Positions 1-6,579 of a stretch of 23,635 nt of DNA are shown here, piece after piece (positions within the stretch are counted from its first letter, which is position 1; each line of letters opens with the position of its first letter). This DNA is from a virus, in the IMG/VR virus record IMGVR_UViG_3300047551_000607, positions 1 through 23,635 of that record; one strand, written 5' to 3'. The notes beneath the pieces were generated by a model. The model was not told where the DNA came from. It saw nothing but the letters and a program-made list of their open reading frames with translations, and made no database searches. Made by a program: the position numbers and the translations under genes.

Positions 1-93
1 ATAAGGAATCGTAAGCTCAGAGCATTCAACCGCAGTTTGGAGAAAGTTAGTACGGTAACTACTTAGATGATCGTACCTTGATTTAGCGTTCAT
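1..93 (-). CDS. Head-tail connector (portal) protein, N-terminal part only
   Basis: This is the first 31 codons of a gene that runs off the low-coordinate end of the window. The ATG is at 93, five bases after the stop of the preceding gene, with no other start nearby. The visible residues include RYDHLSSYRTNFL followed by ECSELTIPY. This resembles the start of T7 gp8-type portals, where an Arg/Tyr-rich helix leads to a C.(R/E).T(I/L)P(Y/S) segment. The portal is the 12-subunit ring at the capsid vertex through which DNA is packaged. The position, directly after a gp7.3-like gene, matches T7 order. The identification rests on position and a short match, so it is good but not certain. Confidence 0.75.
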   Translation of the reverse strand, partial: MNAKSRYDHLSSYRTNFLQTAVECSELTIPY

Positions 94-97
94 CTAA

Positions 98-442
98 TTA
101 ACCAATGTTAGTTCCGCTTGTACCCAGGTCAACATTAGTGCCAGGGGTACGATTAATACGAAGAGAAGAGATACTAGCAGTTTTACCTGGAGCTTTTTGC
201 CGGGTACGCATTAGCGGAGTCGTGGCTTCAGCAGCAGTTTTTACTTTCATGGGAGCTTTAGAAGTCTCTGCAATCATTTGAAGTGCAGCTACTTGTTGTT
301 TGTTAGCCTCTTCTTGGAAAGCTCGCATACGTTCTTCTTGAGCGCGACGCTCACGTTCAGCAATCTCTCGCATGGCTCCAGCTTCAGCAGCTGCCCGACG
401 CTTTTCCTCTTCAATGTGATGCTGTGGTCTGCCTCCACACAT
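98..442 (-). CDS. Virion/tail assembly protein, T7 gp7.3-like
   Basis: A protein of 114 residues. It opens with MCGG, carries a highly charged Glu/Arg/Ala-rich helix at about residues 10-55 that probably forms a coiled coil, and ends in a Ser/Gly/Asn-rich tail (SLRIN, then GTSGTNIG). T7 gp7.3, the protein needed for infectivity and tail assembly, sits in the same place just upstream of the portal gene and also ends in a small-residue tail finishing GGGINI. I infer the same role from position and the tail. The start at 442 is preceded by AAGAGG, a fair ribosome binding site, three bases after the previous stop. Overall sequence similarity to T7 is low, so a lineage-specific structural protein remains possible. 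Confidence 0.6.
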   Translation of the reverse strand: MCGGRPQHHIEEEKRRAAAEAGAMREIAERERRAQEERMRAFQEEANKQQVAALQMIAETSKAPMKVKTAAEATTPLMRTRQKAPGKTASISSLRINRTPGTNVDLGTSGTNIG

Positions 443-445
443 AAT

Positions 446-631
446 TTAATCCTCTTGGGTAAGACGTGTTCGTATCCACTCCACAACACTTGCTTGACCA
501 GACCGATACATGATCTGATTAAGCGAAGTGTCAGGAGTAGGGTTGATGGGTGGATAAAGTTCCTCTAGCTCAGCCAACAACTTTTCAACAGTCAGAAGGT
601 TAAGCGTATTGAGGGAGGTTAGGGTTTGCAT
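446..631 (-). CDS. Small conserved-type protein downstream of RNR
   Basis: A 61-residue acidic protein starting MQTLTSLNTLN. The reading frame is open further upstream to 694, but that part only mirrors the RNR beta gene, so the ATG at 631 is preferred. It still overlaps the end of RNR beta by 32 bases. The C-terminal half contains the segment TSLNQIMYRSGQASVVEWI, a pattern I associate with small hypothetical proteins at this place in cyanopodoviruses. No catalytic motif or membrane segment is visible. It lies between the RNR genes and the gp7.3-like gene and is probably co-transcribed with both. No strong ribosome binding site precedes it, which suggests coupling to the upstream gene. Function unknown. 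Confidence 0.65.
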   Translation of the reverse strand: MQTLTSLNTLNLLTVEKLLAELEELYPPINPTPDTSLNQIMYRSGQASVVEWIRTRLTQED

Positions 632-1316
632 GTTCAAAGAACGCTGGCATCCGTGCTCGCTTGGTATCGGAAAGCTCAGGAGCTTTACCTTCATACATCA
701 GGCGATCACTTGCATCCAGCCAAAATTTTTTGTTCAAATATTTATTGGAGTGTACTCCAGAAAGGGGTTGCATCACCCAATTTATAGTTGCTTTACGCAG
801 TTTATCAAGAGAAGGAGAGACACTAAGCCCCAGCTCACGACAAACAAGGCTATTGGTAGCAACGTGAACTTGTTCATCACGACTAATGTCTGCGCTTACA
901 GTCCTCAGTCCTGCGTCACCATTGAAACGGAAAAAGGGGAGAAGGACGAAGAAAATTGCACGTTCGGCCACCATTGCTTTGAGGACCGTGTGATCTGGAT
1001 GTTCAATCCATGCATCCCTAAGTCGGATGGCTTCGGATTCAGCCTTCTCATCCACGCCCAAAGCGTTGGCGATGTAACCGAGTGCGAGATCATGCTTTTC
1101 CTCGTCCCGGATATTGGATTGTAGTAAACCCACTGACGCTGCTGGAACTTCATTCTTTAGAGCTTCATTGATAAAATCACCTACAGGCAACTCCATGTGA
1201 CGGAGAGCTAAGGCACGATAGATAGTTTCTTCAGCACCTTCGACCAGTTGACCAGCAGTGGTCTGAACAGGAGTCCAGGTGCGCTTACGATTAAGGAGTT
1301 TTTGATAGGGGTTCAT
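600..1316 (-). CDS. Class I ribonucleotide reductase beta subunit, ferritin-like
   Basis: A 238-residue helical diiron-type protein. Metal-ligand candidates fall in the right order: E29 or E30, E72..H75 (DEEKH), E118 (AERA) and E148..H151 (RDEQVH). This is the pattern of class I RNR small subunits, which make the radical used by the alpha subunit to convert ribonucleotides to deoxyribonucleotides. The residue four places after the first His, Tyr in E. coli NrdB, is Leu79 here, so a tyrosyl radical is unlikely and a metal-based radical of the Ic/Id kind is inferred. It is much shorter than NrdB (about 375 residues). The ATG at 1316 overlaps the alpha stop as ATGA; a TTG three codons upstream is less likely. 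Cyanopodovirus homologues are often annotated only as hypothetical. Confidence 0.8.
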   Translation of the reverse strand: MNPYQKLLNRKRTWTPVQTTAGQLVEGAEETIYRALALRHMELPVGDFINEALKNEVPAASVGLLQSNIRDEEKHDLALGYIANALGVDEKAESEAIRLRDAWIEHPDHTVLKAMVAERAIFFVLLPFFRFNGDAGLRTVSADISRDEQVHVATNSLVCRELGLSVSPSLDKLRKATINWVMQPLSGVHSNKYLNKKFWLDASDRLMYEGKAPELSDTKRARMPAFFEHANPNLPQYA

Positions 1317-2716
1317 TCGCCGCAATTACAATCAGGAGCAGGATCATCATCTCTGTCATAGAGAATCGACTCCAGGTAGGAATCCACTTCCGACTCCTCC
1401 AGTGCGGCGTAGGCACTGGTCTTGTCTTGGGTGTCACCCATAACCTGAAGCGAGTAGTAAAGGGAGGTCTGCGGAGATTGCAGCCACTCTTCAATAAACG
1501 CTTCGTCATAGGTGATCACATCAGACCAACTATTGAAGCTGTAACCGTGAAGAAGTCCCGTAGCCTCAAGCATCCTCATGATGCCATCAGCGACTTTCTT
1601 GTAAGCCTCCCAGCCAACTTCAGACGCGATCTCAACAGGACCGTAGTCAAAGCTCTGGACACCAAACGTACCGCTGTCACGGTCCACATGGCGGGCAATA
1701 GGAGGAGCAATTTCAGGGCAGGTGGTGTACCCATCAAGGTCCGTATAGCGGTAGCTACAGGACGCTGTAGGAGCAATAGCAAAAGCTCGCTCCATCCTGT
1801 TCACCTTGGCCACTTGAGCAGCAGCTTGGATGCCAGCGTGCAGCTCATGAGCAAGGATTGATGCTGGGGTTTGTGGGTGTGCTTGCTTGGAGTTGATTGC
1901 TGCCAAGGCTTCCCCAAACTCTTTGTAGGTCACACCGGAGCGACGGAGCAGGTTAGCCAGTCCGAGCACTCCCAGACCGACCTGGCGATCCGTCTTCGGA
2001 GGGAGGTACTCTCCGCTAGCTCCAACGCCTGTTTGTCCGTGAAGGGAGCACAGCTGGGACATTCCAGTGACAAATGCACTTTGAATGTCATTGAGTTCGC
2101 ACTGGCCAAGGTTGACATGTTGCAGTAGACAGGTTCCCCGTGAGGGCAGGTACACCTCCAGGCAAACGTTTCCCCGGATTCGATTTCCATTTCGATCAAC
2201 CTTTGTTTTGTTCAGCCAGATGTCGCCTTGGCGGATCCCTTGAAGGACAGCCTCCTTAACTTCCGATGTCGCCACATTCCACCAATGTGGATTAATGTTG
2301 ACGCAACGCTTAACCCAAGGAAGCTCAGAGCGACTAGCGGTAACAAAATCCAGGATGTCAGGATGATTAAGATCCAGGTGACACACTACAGCACCGTTCT
2401 TATAAACACCACCGCGTCGCAGGATTTCATTCAGTGTGGAGTAGATTTTGGCAAAGGAGACAGGGCCTGAAGCCACAAGGCCTTTGCCATTTTCATCGCC
2501 TTTCGGTCGGAGCTTGGATAGATGGACAGCCACGCCAGCTCCGTAGCGGAGAGCGTGGGAAACAAAACGCCAGGATGCTTCGATTCCATTTTCACCTTCC
2601 ATAGTGTCTTCCACCACAAAGACAGTGCAGGAGACAGGTAGGCGGCTGGTGGGATCGTCAATCCAAGACTGCACTCGCCCAGTACGGGCGATAAGTTCTT
2701 TGGTAGCGGTAGACAT
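1313..2716 (-). CDS. Ribonucleotide reductase alpha (catalytic) subunit, short form
   Basis: A 467-residue protein that provides dNTPs for phage DNA synthesis. Visible RNR features are the first redox Cys (LPVSC, C30), the active-site N-x-C-x-E motif (NVCLEV), the second redox Cys region (GTCLLQHVNLGQC), the phosphate-binding loop APTASCSY, and a C-terminal Cys pair (DCNCGE) that would relay reducing power from thioredoxin or glutaredoxin. It lacks the N-terminal allosteric ATP-cone and is far shorter than E. coli NrdA (761 residues). Cyanopodovirus enzymes like this were first called class II (B12-dependent) and later reassigned to class I because a beta subunit lies next to them. The same arrangement is seen here, with an ATGA overlap. 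It follows mazG by two bases. Confidence 0.9.
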   Translation of the reverse strand: MSTATKELIARTGRVQSWIDDPTSRLPVSCTVFVVEDTMEGENGIEASWRFVSHALRYGAGVAVHLSKLRPKGDENGKGLVASGPVSFAKIYSTLNEILRRGGVYKNGAVVCHLDLNHPDILDFVTASRSELPWVKRCVNINPHWWNVATSEVKEAVLQGIRQGDIWLNKTKVDRNGNRIRGNVCLEVYLPSRGTCLLQHVNLGQCELNDIQSAFVTGMSQLCSLHGQTGVGASGEYLPPKTDRQVGLGVLGLANLLRRSGVTYKEFGEALAAINSKQAHPQTPASILAHELHAGIQAAAQVAKVNRMERAFAIAPTASCSYRYTDLDGYTTCPEIAPPIARHVDRDSGTFGVQSFDYGPVEIASEVGWEAYKKVADGIMRMLEATGLLHGYSFNSWSDVITYDEAFIEEWLQSPQTSLYYSLQVMGDTQDKTSAYAALEESEVDSYLESILYDRDDDPAPDCNCGE

Positions 2717-2718
2717 TA

Positions 2719-3108
2719 TTAAACGAGATCAGTAAGTACAGGTGGTTGGTAGTTAGGCCCTTTCAGTACCTTGCCGTCTTCACGGCGTATCGGCTGACCA
2801 TCTTCTCCAAGCTTGGTCATATTGCTTTTGTGTACACGATCCAATGCTTCATCCAAATCCCAGCCAAGGTTTGCTGCGTATTGGAAGCAGACGTACACAA
2901 GGTCTGCCAGTTCTTTGAGGCACTCTTCAGAGTTGCGCTTGAAATCGATGATTAGCTGCTGCTCGGCTTCCAGAAATTCTTTGAACTCCTCAACGATCAA
3001 AGTCTTCTGCCCAGTCCGTGAAGCTGGATTCGTACTGTCTTTGACCTGGAAACTTTTCCGGAACTCCTTCGCTTGTTCGCTGATAAAGGATTTCGTTTTC
3101 AAGCTCAT
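2719..3108 (-). CDS. mazG: MazG-like nucleotide pyrophosphohydrolase
   Basis: A 129-residue all-alpha NTP pyrophosphatase. The metal-binding signature of the MazG/dUTPase superfamily is present: an EEFKEF helix at about residues 40-45 and ELADLVYV at about 66-73, which gives the E-x-x-E ... E-x-x-D pattern. It continues into NLGWDLDEALDRVHKSNMTKLG, the usual C-terminal helix and Asn/Lys loop. Such enzymes hydrolyse (d)NTPs or related nucleotides. In cyanophages MazG has been proposed to adjust the host nucleotide pool or stress response, but the in vivo substrate is not decided by sequence. The first 39 codons overlap the end of the DUF3310 gene in another frame. It sits directly upstream of the RNR pair, as expected of a nucleotide-metabolism cluster. 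Confidence 0.85.
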   Translation of the reverse strand: MSLKTKSFISEQAKEFRKSFQVKDSTNPASRTGQKTLIVEEFKEFLEAEQQLIIDFKRNSEECLKELADLVYVCFQYAANLGWDLDEALDRVHKSNMTKLGEDGQPIRREDGKVLKGPNYQPPVLTDLV

Positions 3109-3289
3109 TTTGTAGGTAGTGGATTGCTTTGCTTAGATCTTCTATGCGGGACTCTTTGTACCCCGCTCTTGCGATATATTTGACGGCGTTGCCAAGGTGG
3201 AAGTTCAGTCCTTGGTCCCGAATAAAGTCCCAGACTTGTATGGATCCTCGTCGGTAGTAGCTTGGGCCTGTGGTGTTGGAAGGGGCCAT
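2990..3289 (-). CDS. DUF3310 family protein
   Basis: A 99-residue protein. Residues 16-63 match the DUF3310 pattern: a YRRGSIQVWDFI opening, then FHLGNAVKYIARAGYKE, DLSKAIHYLQNEL. This family is widespread in phages, often labelled nucleotide kinase without evidence; its biochemical role is not established. The tail of about 35 residues after the domain, from NEILYQRTSEG to the end, lies largely inside the 119-base overlap with mazG and may be an accessory of that overlap. The ATG at 3289 has no clear ribosome binding site and lies within the preceding gene, which suggests translational coupling. Confidence 0.85.
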   Translation of the reverse strand: MAPSNTTGPSYYRRGSIQVWDFIRDQGLNFHLGNAVKYIARAGYKESRIEDLSKAIHYLQNELENEILYQRTSEGVPEKFPGQRQYESSFTDWAEDFDR

Positions 3290-3498
3290 TTTTTAATCAG
3301 GTTAGAAACGTTGTTACCAAGGACAAAACATTGACGTTGCAACGCAAGGAAGATGGTGATGATGTCTTCCTTGCGAGCTGATGGATCTTGAAGGGCATCT
3401 TCAATCTGCCGCATCTTGAACTCTTGCTCCATTGTCAGCTTGACCACTGGAGGCGGCGGTCCAAAGGATGGGTTGTTGATTGGTGAAATCGTAGTCAT
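3205..3498 (-). CDS. NblA-like protein (candidate phycobilisome degradation adaptor)
   Basis: A 97-residue protein with a Pro-rich N-terminus (PPPPVV), a helical core at residues 21-71 and an acidic/polar tail. The core reads LTMEQEFKMR, then ARKEDIITIF and LQRQ, then NN..NLIKKW. Cyanobacterial NblA proteins (about 60 residues) have the same order: L(S/T)hEQQFxh(R/Q), an ED-hydrophobic turn, an (R)Q helix, an Asn, and an (L/I)(I/L)K/R end. NblA binds phycobiliproteins and hands phycobilisomes to Clp protease. Phage nblA is known in the Microcystis phage Ma-LMM01. The comparison is from memory, so this is a candidate. The ATG at 3498 was chosen because upstream codons only mirror the exonuclease gene. 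It overlaps the exonuclease by 98 bases and the DUF3310 gene by 85. Confidence 0.55.
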   Translation of the reverse strand: MTTISPINNPSFGPPPPVVKLTMEQEFKMRQIEDALQDPSARKEDIITIFLALQRQCFVLGNNVSNLIKKWPLPTPQAQATTDEDPYKSGTLFGTKD

Positions 3499-4168
3499 TT
3501 GCTTGAAGGATCTTTGCGAGTCTTGCGTTAATGAGCGCGACATCTTCCGAAAGATCTTTTTCAGCAAATGCCTTAACGACGGTCTCCCACGTTGCTCCAT
3601 GTTCATCAAGTAAAGCAGCTGCTTTCTTGATACCAAGACCAGGTACGCCGGAGTATCCATCGGTTTGATCGCCCGCCATTGTCTGTATGTAATGCCAGCG
3701 TTCTCCATCTTCTTTTGTAATAGTCACTACTCCATCAGAAAGGTCGTACAGGTCGCCAGGAATCTGCCTCATGTCCTTATCAGGCGAGCAGATGATGTGG
3801 CCCTGTTCCTTGGTGGCATAGATGCCGATGGCATCGTCAGCCTCCAGTTGAGGCATGACAATTACTTGGTAATCTTCTTTGAGTTTATTGATGACCCGGC
3901 GATAGCCGCACGGCTTCTTTCTGTTTCGATGTCCTTTATACGCTGGATCAATAGATTTACGGAAGTTGACAGAATCAGAAAAGAACAGAATAGAATCATC
4001 AAAACATCCAAGGTCTGAGGCGATGGAGAGAAGCTCCCGCTGGACCATGTTGTAGGCTTCGCTGAATCGACTTGTGACAGTGATGACATCATCACCCCAG
4101 TCGATTTCTGATTCGTTGGCTGCACAGCACTTATAGACAATAAAGTCAGCATCAATCAACAGGCTCAT
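3401..4168 (-). CDS. 5'-3' exonuclease, T7 gp6-like
   Basis: A 255-residue FEN/PIN-type nuclease. Acidic metal-site motifs are in order: LLIDADFIVY at the N-terminus, then YKGHRNRKKP (the DNA-contact Arg/Lys segment), QLEADDAIGIYA, CSPDKDMRQI and AGDQTDGYSGVPGLGIKKAAALL, the helix-hairpin-helix region. T7 gp6 removes RNA primers and degrades host DNA to supply nucleotides, and is needed for recombination. The ATG at 4168 overlaps the stop of the 47-residue basic protein as ATGA. The last 30 or so residues after PILWT are shared DNA with the NblA-like gene and look less conserved in character. Confidence 0.92.
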   Translation of the reverse strand: MSLLIDADFIVYKCCAANESEIDWGDDVITVTSRFSEAYNMVQRELLSIASDLGCFDDSILFFSDSVNFRKSIDPAYKGHRNRKKPCGYRRVINKLKEDYQVIVMPQLEADDAIGIYATKEQGHIICSPDKDMRQIPGDLYDLSDGVVTITKEDGERWHYIQTMAGDQTDGYSGVPGLGIKKAAALLDEHGATWETVVKAFAEKDLSEDVALINARLAKILQANDYDFTNQQPILWTAASSGQADNGARVQDAAD

Positions 4169-4308
4169 TTGCCCTGCCCCCGACGAAGCTTCTTCGTTCC
4201 TTTTGGAAGGGATCGAGTTCCGTTGCCTTGTTTGGTGTGCTTGAATTTTGATCGTGACTCAAACTGTTTCTTTGCTAACTGAGTCTTCGATTTGGTTTTG
4301 GGTGGCAT
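4165..4308 (-). CDS. Small basic protein, 47 residues
   Basis: A short gene found by reading the gap between the HNH gene and the exonuclease. It starts MPPKTKSKTQLAKK at 4308 and ends GTKKLRRGQGK, with 17 Lys/Arg and almost no acidic residues. The stop overlaps the exonuclease ATG (ATGA), and the start lies inside the last 50 bases of the HNH gene. The motif ACCTATCCAC lies eight bases upstream of the ATG, as at several other gene starts in this genome. Small basic proteins with a KHTKQGNGTR-like core and a RGQGK end are typical of cyanophages, so it is probably real. A nucleic-acid-binding role is a guess from its charge. Confidence 0.7.
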   Translation of the reverse strand: MPPKTKSKTQLAKKQFESRSKFKHTKQGNGTRSLPKGTKKLRRGQGK

Positions 4309-4768
4309 CTACGTGAGTGGATAGGTAGTCTGTCAGTCTTTCTATTGCCTCAACTAATTGGGATTTGTTCGTCACTATTTTGCCTGCTATAACCTCGTCT
4401 ATTATGTTATTTAGCTGGCATCCAACTGTTATATTCTCAATAGAATGGTCGCAGTTGCCTCCGATTCCATGACGACAAACCTCCCAGGTCTCTAGTGGTC
4501 TGCCTAAGTAACATTCAAGATTAAATCTTCCGGCAACTACCCTAAACCTGTTTTTAATTCCCAGCTGTGTAGCTACTTCTTTGGGTAAGGCAATAGACTG
4601 CTTCGGTCGAAACTTTGCTCCACAATATGTATCTTGGAGCCTCCAGTATTTTGTTTTTACAGGTCTCCTGCTACCGCTGCCTTTTGTCCAGCATGTCCAT
4701 ACGTCTCCGTTGGCTGAGGCTCCTATGTCCTCACAAGAAGGGTGCACATAAATATCAATGGGTATCAC
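4259..4768 (-). CDS. HNH homing endonuclease
   Basis: A protein of about 169 residues from a GTG at 4768; the frame is open back to a TTG at 4852, but that part only mirrors the DNA polymerase gene. The N-terminal part (IPIDIYVHPSCEDIGAS.NGDVWT) resembles the NUMOD-like opening of phage HNH proteins, and the nuclease core is WEVCRHGIGGNCDHSIENITVG followed by CQLNNIIDEV, with the H...N.DH..N......N..D spacing of the HNH_3 type. Such enzymes cut intron-less or intein-less alleles and copy themselves in. It sits immediately after the DNA polymerase gene, a favoured home for these elements, and is absent from T7 at this place. It probably arrived as a mobile gene. Confidence 0.75.
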   Translation of the reverse strand: MIPIDIYVHPSCEDIGASANGDVWTCWTKGSGSRRPVKTKYWRLQDTYCGAKFRPKQSIALPKEVATQLGIKNRFRVVAGRFNLECYLGRPLETWEVCRHGIGGNCDHSIENITVGCQLNNIIDEVIAGKIVTNKSQLVEAIERLTDYLSTHVDATQNQIEDSVSKETV

Positions 4769-6023
4769 TCCATGTATTTCCGTGCCCAGACTCTGCAGCA
4801 ATTGGGATTCGCAAGTTGTAGTAAAGACCCGCCTTAACTGCGGACTGCTCAAGTGTCTCTTTTAATTCTGTTATTAGGTCTTTGCCACATTCATATTGGA
4901 GTTCATCATGGCAAAAAAGTACTTGATAAGCTTTCCATTTATTTCTTTTGACAACCTCATCAGTCATCACCATCCAGCGTTTTGCAATAACTCCGGCTCC
5001 TGACTGAAGCAGGTAGTTCAGAGCCTTATGCCCCGAGTCAACGCTGATACGCCTGTCGTCGATGCTGCGTACAAAACCTCGTTCAGCAGCTTTCTTAGTT
5101 GCATTAACAAGTTTCTCAAGGCCAGGAATGGCATCCATGTAGGCTTGCCTAATTTCCTTGCCTTTCTTTCGTGCCTCGTTCTGGGAAAGGCTTTGGTCGT
5201 AGGACAACCCAATCTTTTGATCTCCAGCACCGTATAGAAATGCGTAAGTAACTGTTTTAACGAGACGACGACTAATGCCTATCTTGTCAGCGTTCTCCTG
5301 GTGAATGTCACCGTTGAGAAGAACATCTGCGTAGCGGCCTCCATCGTATCTAGCCAGATAATGGGCAAGCAGTCGCAGTTCAATCCCTGCGAGGTCAGCA
5401 CCAACCATGCACATGTCAGGGCTAGCGCGGAATAGCTTTCTAAAATCAGCGTCACTGGGCACCTGGGCAAGGTTGGGTTTCCTATGTGCACACCGATGGG
5501 TGTTTGTAGCCACTGAGCAGTGGTGATGAATCCTGCTGTCTCTTACTAACTTCAGCCAGGCATTAATGCCTTCCGACAACATGCCAAGCTGTTTCGTTAG
5601 CTCCAGACAACGGAAGAACTGAAGAGCAATCGGCGTACCAATGTCTTTCAGGACTACCTCATCAATTGTGGCTTTACCTTTATCAGTGAACTGGGTTGGC
5701 TTCCACTTGTAGTGGGTCTCCATTACCCAGGCAATGTGATCCCTGGATGTAGGATTGAACTCCTTTAGTCGAGAGAAAGTAGCTCCTTCGACATAGCCGC
5801 TGGTTTTGTTAGCTCGTTTAGGAGTGAACTCCGATCCCTTAACGAGAGGGTGCCTGTCTCGTAGTAACTCAGTAAGACCTTCAAGTTCTTGTCTGAGAGT
5901 CGATTCAAGTTTCCATGCAGCAGGCTCATCAAAGTACCATCCATGTATTTCTTGATCAGTAAGAATTTGAGCAACTCTGTGCTCTAGCGCAACCCACTCA
6001 GGTAGGGGTGGAAGTGTTTGCAT
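4755..6023 (-). CDS. DNA polymerase, polymerase domain (T7 gp5 C-terminal part)
   Basis: A 422-residue polymerase half of a family A enzyme. Motif A is MVGADLAGIELRLLAHY, motif B is RRLVKTVTYAFLYGAG and motif C is VLFCHDELQYE, so both catalytic aspartates and the O-helix Lys and Tyr are present. The end (HGNTWSDTH) matches the way T7 gp5 ends (NWAICH). Its beginning, LPEWVALEHRVAQILTDQEIHGW, corresponds to a point in the middle of T7 gp5, just after the exonuclease domain. The exonuclease part is a separate overlapping frame upstream. The ATG at 6023 has no ribosome binding site, so it may be made by -1 frameshifting, by reinitiation, or the split may be a sequence error. The thioredoxin-binding insertion of T7 is not evident. 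Confidence 0.9.
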   Translation of the reverse strand: MQTLPPLPEWVALEHRVAQILTDQEIHGWYFDEPAAWKLESTLRQELEGLTELLRDRHPLVKGSEFTPKRANKTSGYVEGATFSRLKEFNPTSRDHIAWVMETHYKWKPTQFTDKGKATIDEVVLKDIGTPIALQFFRCLELTKQLGMLSEGINAWLKLVRDSRIHHHCSVATNTHRCAHRKPNLAQVPSDADFRKLFRASPDMCMVGADLAGIELRLLAHYLARYDGGRYADVLLNGDIHQENADKIGISRRLVKTVTYAFLYGAGDQKIGLSYDQSLSQNEARKKGKEIRQAYMDAIPGLEKLVNATKKAAERGFVRSIDDRRISVDSGHKALNYLLQSGAGVIAKRWMVMTDEVVKRNKWKAYQVLFCHDELQYECGKDLITELKETLEQSAVKAGLYYNLRIPIAAESGHGNTWSDTH

Positions 6024-6547
6024 AGTTTGTGTGTTACAACAACGTCTTGGACGCAGTAATCCTGCATCTCTTGTGACCACTCTTTCCAATCAGCTGTCTT
6101 GGAAAAGTTTCCCTTGTACTCACCCAGCCGGTAACCATAGGCTTCTAAAGAATGACGGCCATACAGTTGAGCAGGCATGTGCTTCCACGACCTGTTGGTA
6201 TCAATCTTCAGAATGTCTGTGTGGTACAGCCTGGACAGCACTAAAGTGTCAACAACCAAACCAGCAGGAGAAAACCAAGGAAATAGTTTATGAATAACAG
6301 GGCAATCGTAACCAATAATATTGTGGCCAATAATGCACGATGCGTCTTCAAGACGTTCAATGCCCCGAATAATAGGTTCCTCAGTCCCTTCGTCGTTGTA
6401 GACCAGCATTTGTTCCGCCTGGATATCAAAGATAGCCAAACAGTGGATACGGGTAACATCATTTAGAAACCCGTCTGTTTCAAGATCGAAGACGAGTGTC
6501 GGCCCATCCCCGATAGGTCTTGTCAACGAACTGGGCTCTAGTGACAT
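5984..6547 (-). CDS. DNA polymerase, 3'-5' exonuclease domain (T7 gp5 N-terminal part)
   Basis: A 187-residue proofreading domain. Exo I is LVFDLETDGF (the D and E of DxE), Exo II is IIGHNIIGYDCPVI, and Exo III is YCVQDVVVTHKL. These are the three metal-binding motifs of DEDD exonucleases. The reading frame stops at 5984, shortly after Exo III, where T7 gp5 would continue into the polymerase domain; the polymerase frame is one base back and overlaps by 40 bases. A run of four C (minus strand, 6008-6005) lies at the point where the two frames would have to join. If separate, the two subunits would have to associate. The gene lies 32 bases after the primase-helicase gene. Confidence 0.88.
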   Translation of the reverse strand: MSLEPSSLTRPIGDGPTLVFDLETDGFLNDVTRIHCLAIFDIQAEQMLVYNDEGTEEPIIRGIERLEDASCIIGHNIIGYDCPVIHKLFPWFSPAGLVVDTLVLSRLYHTDILKIDTNRSWKHMPAQLYGRHSLEAYGYRLGEYKGNFSKTADWKEWSQEMQDYCVQDVVVTHKLCKHFHPYLSGLR

Positions 6548-6579
6548 CTTCAGGTTTCGGTGGAATTGGTCGGGTTAAC

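Noticed and set aside
609-1124. Plus-strand frame of 171 codons
   Set aside because: Antisense to RNR beta, which has a complete diiron motif set; no domain on the plus strand.
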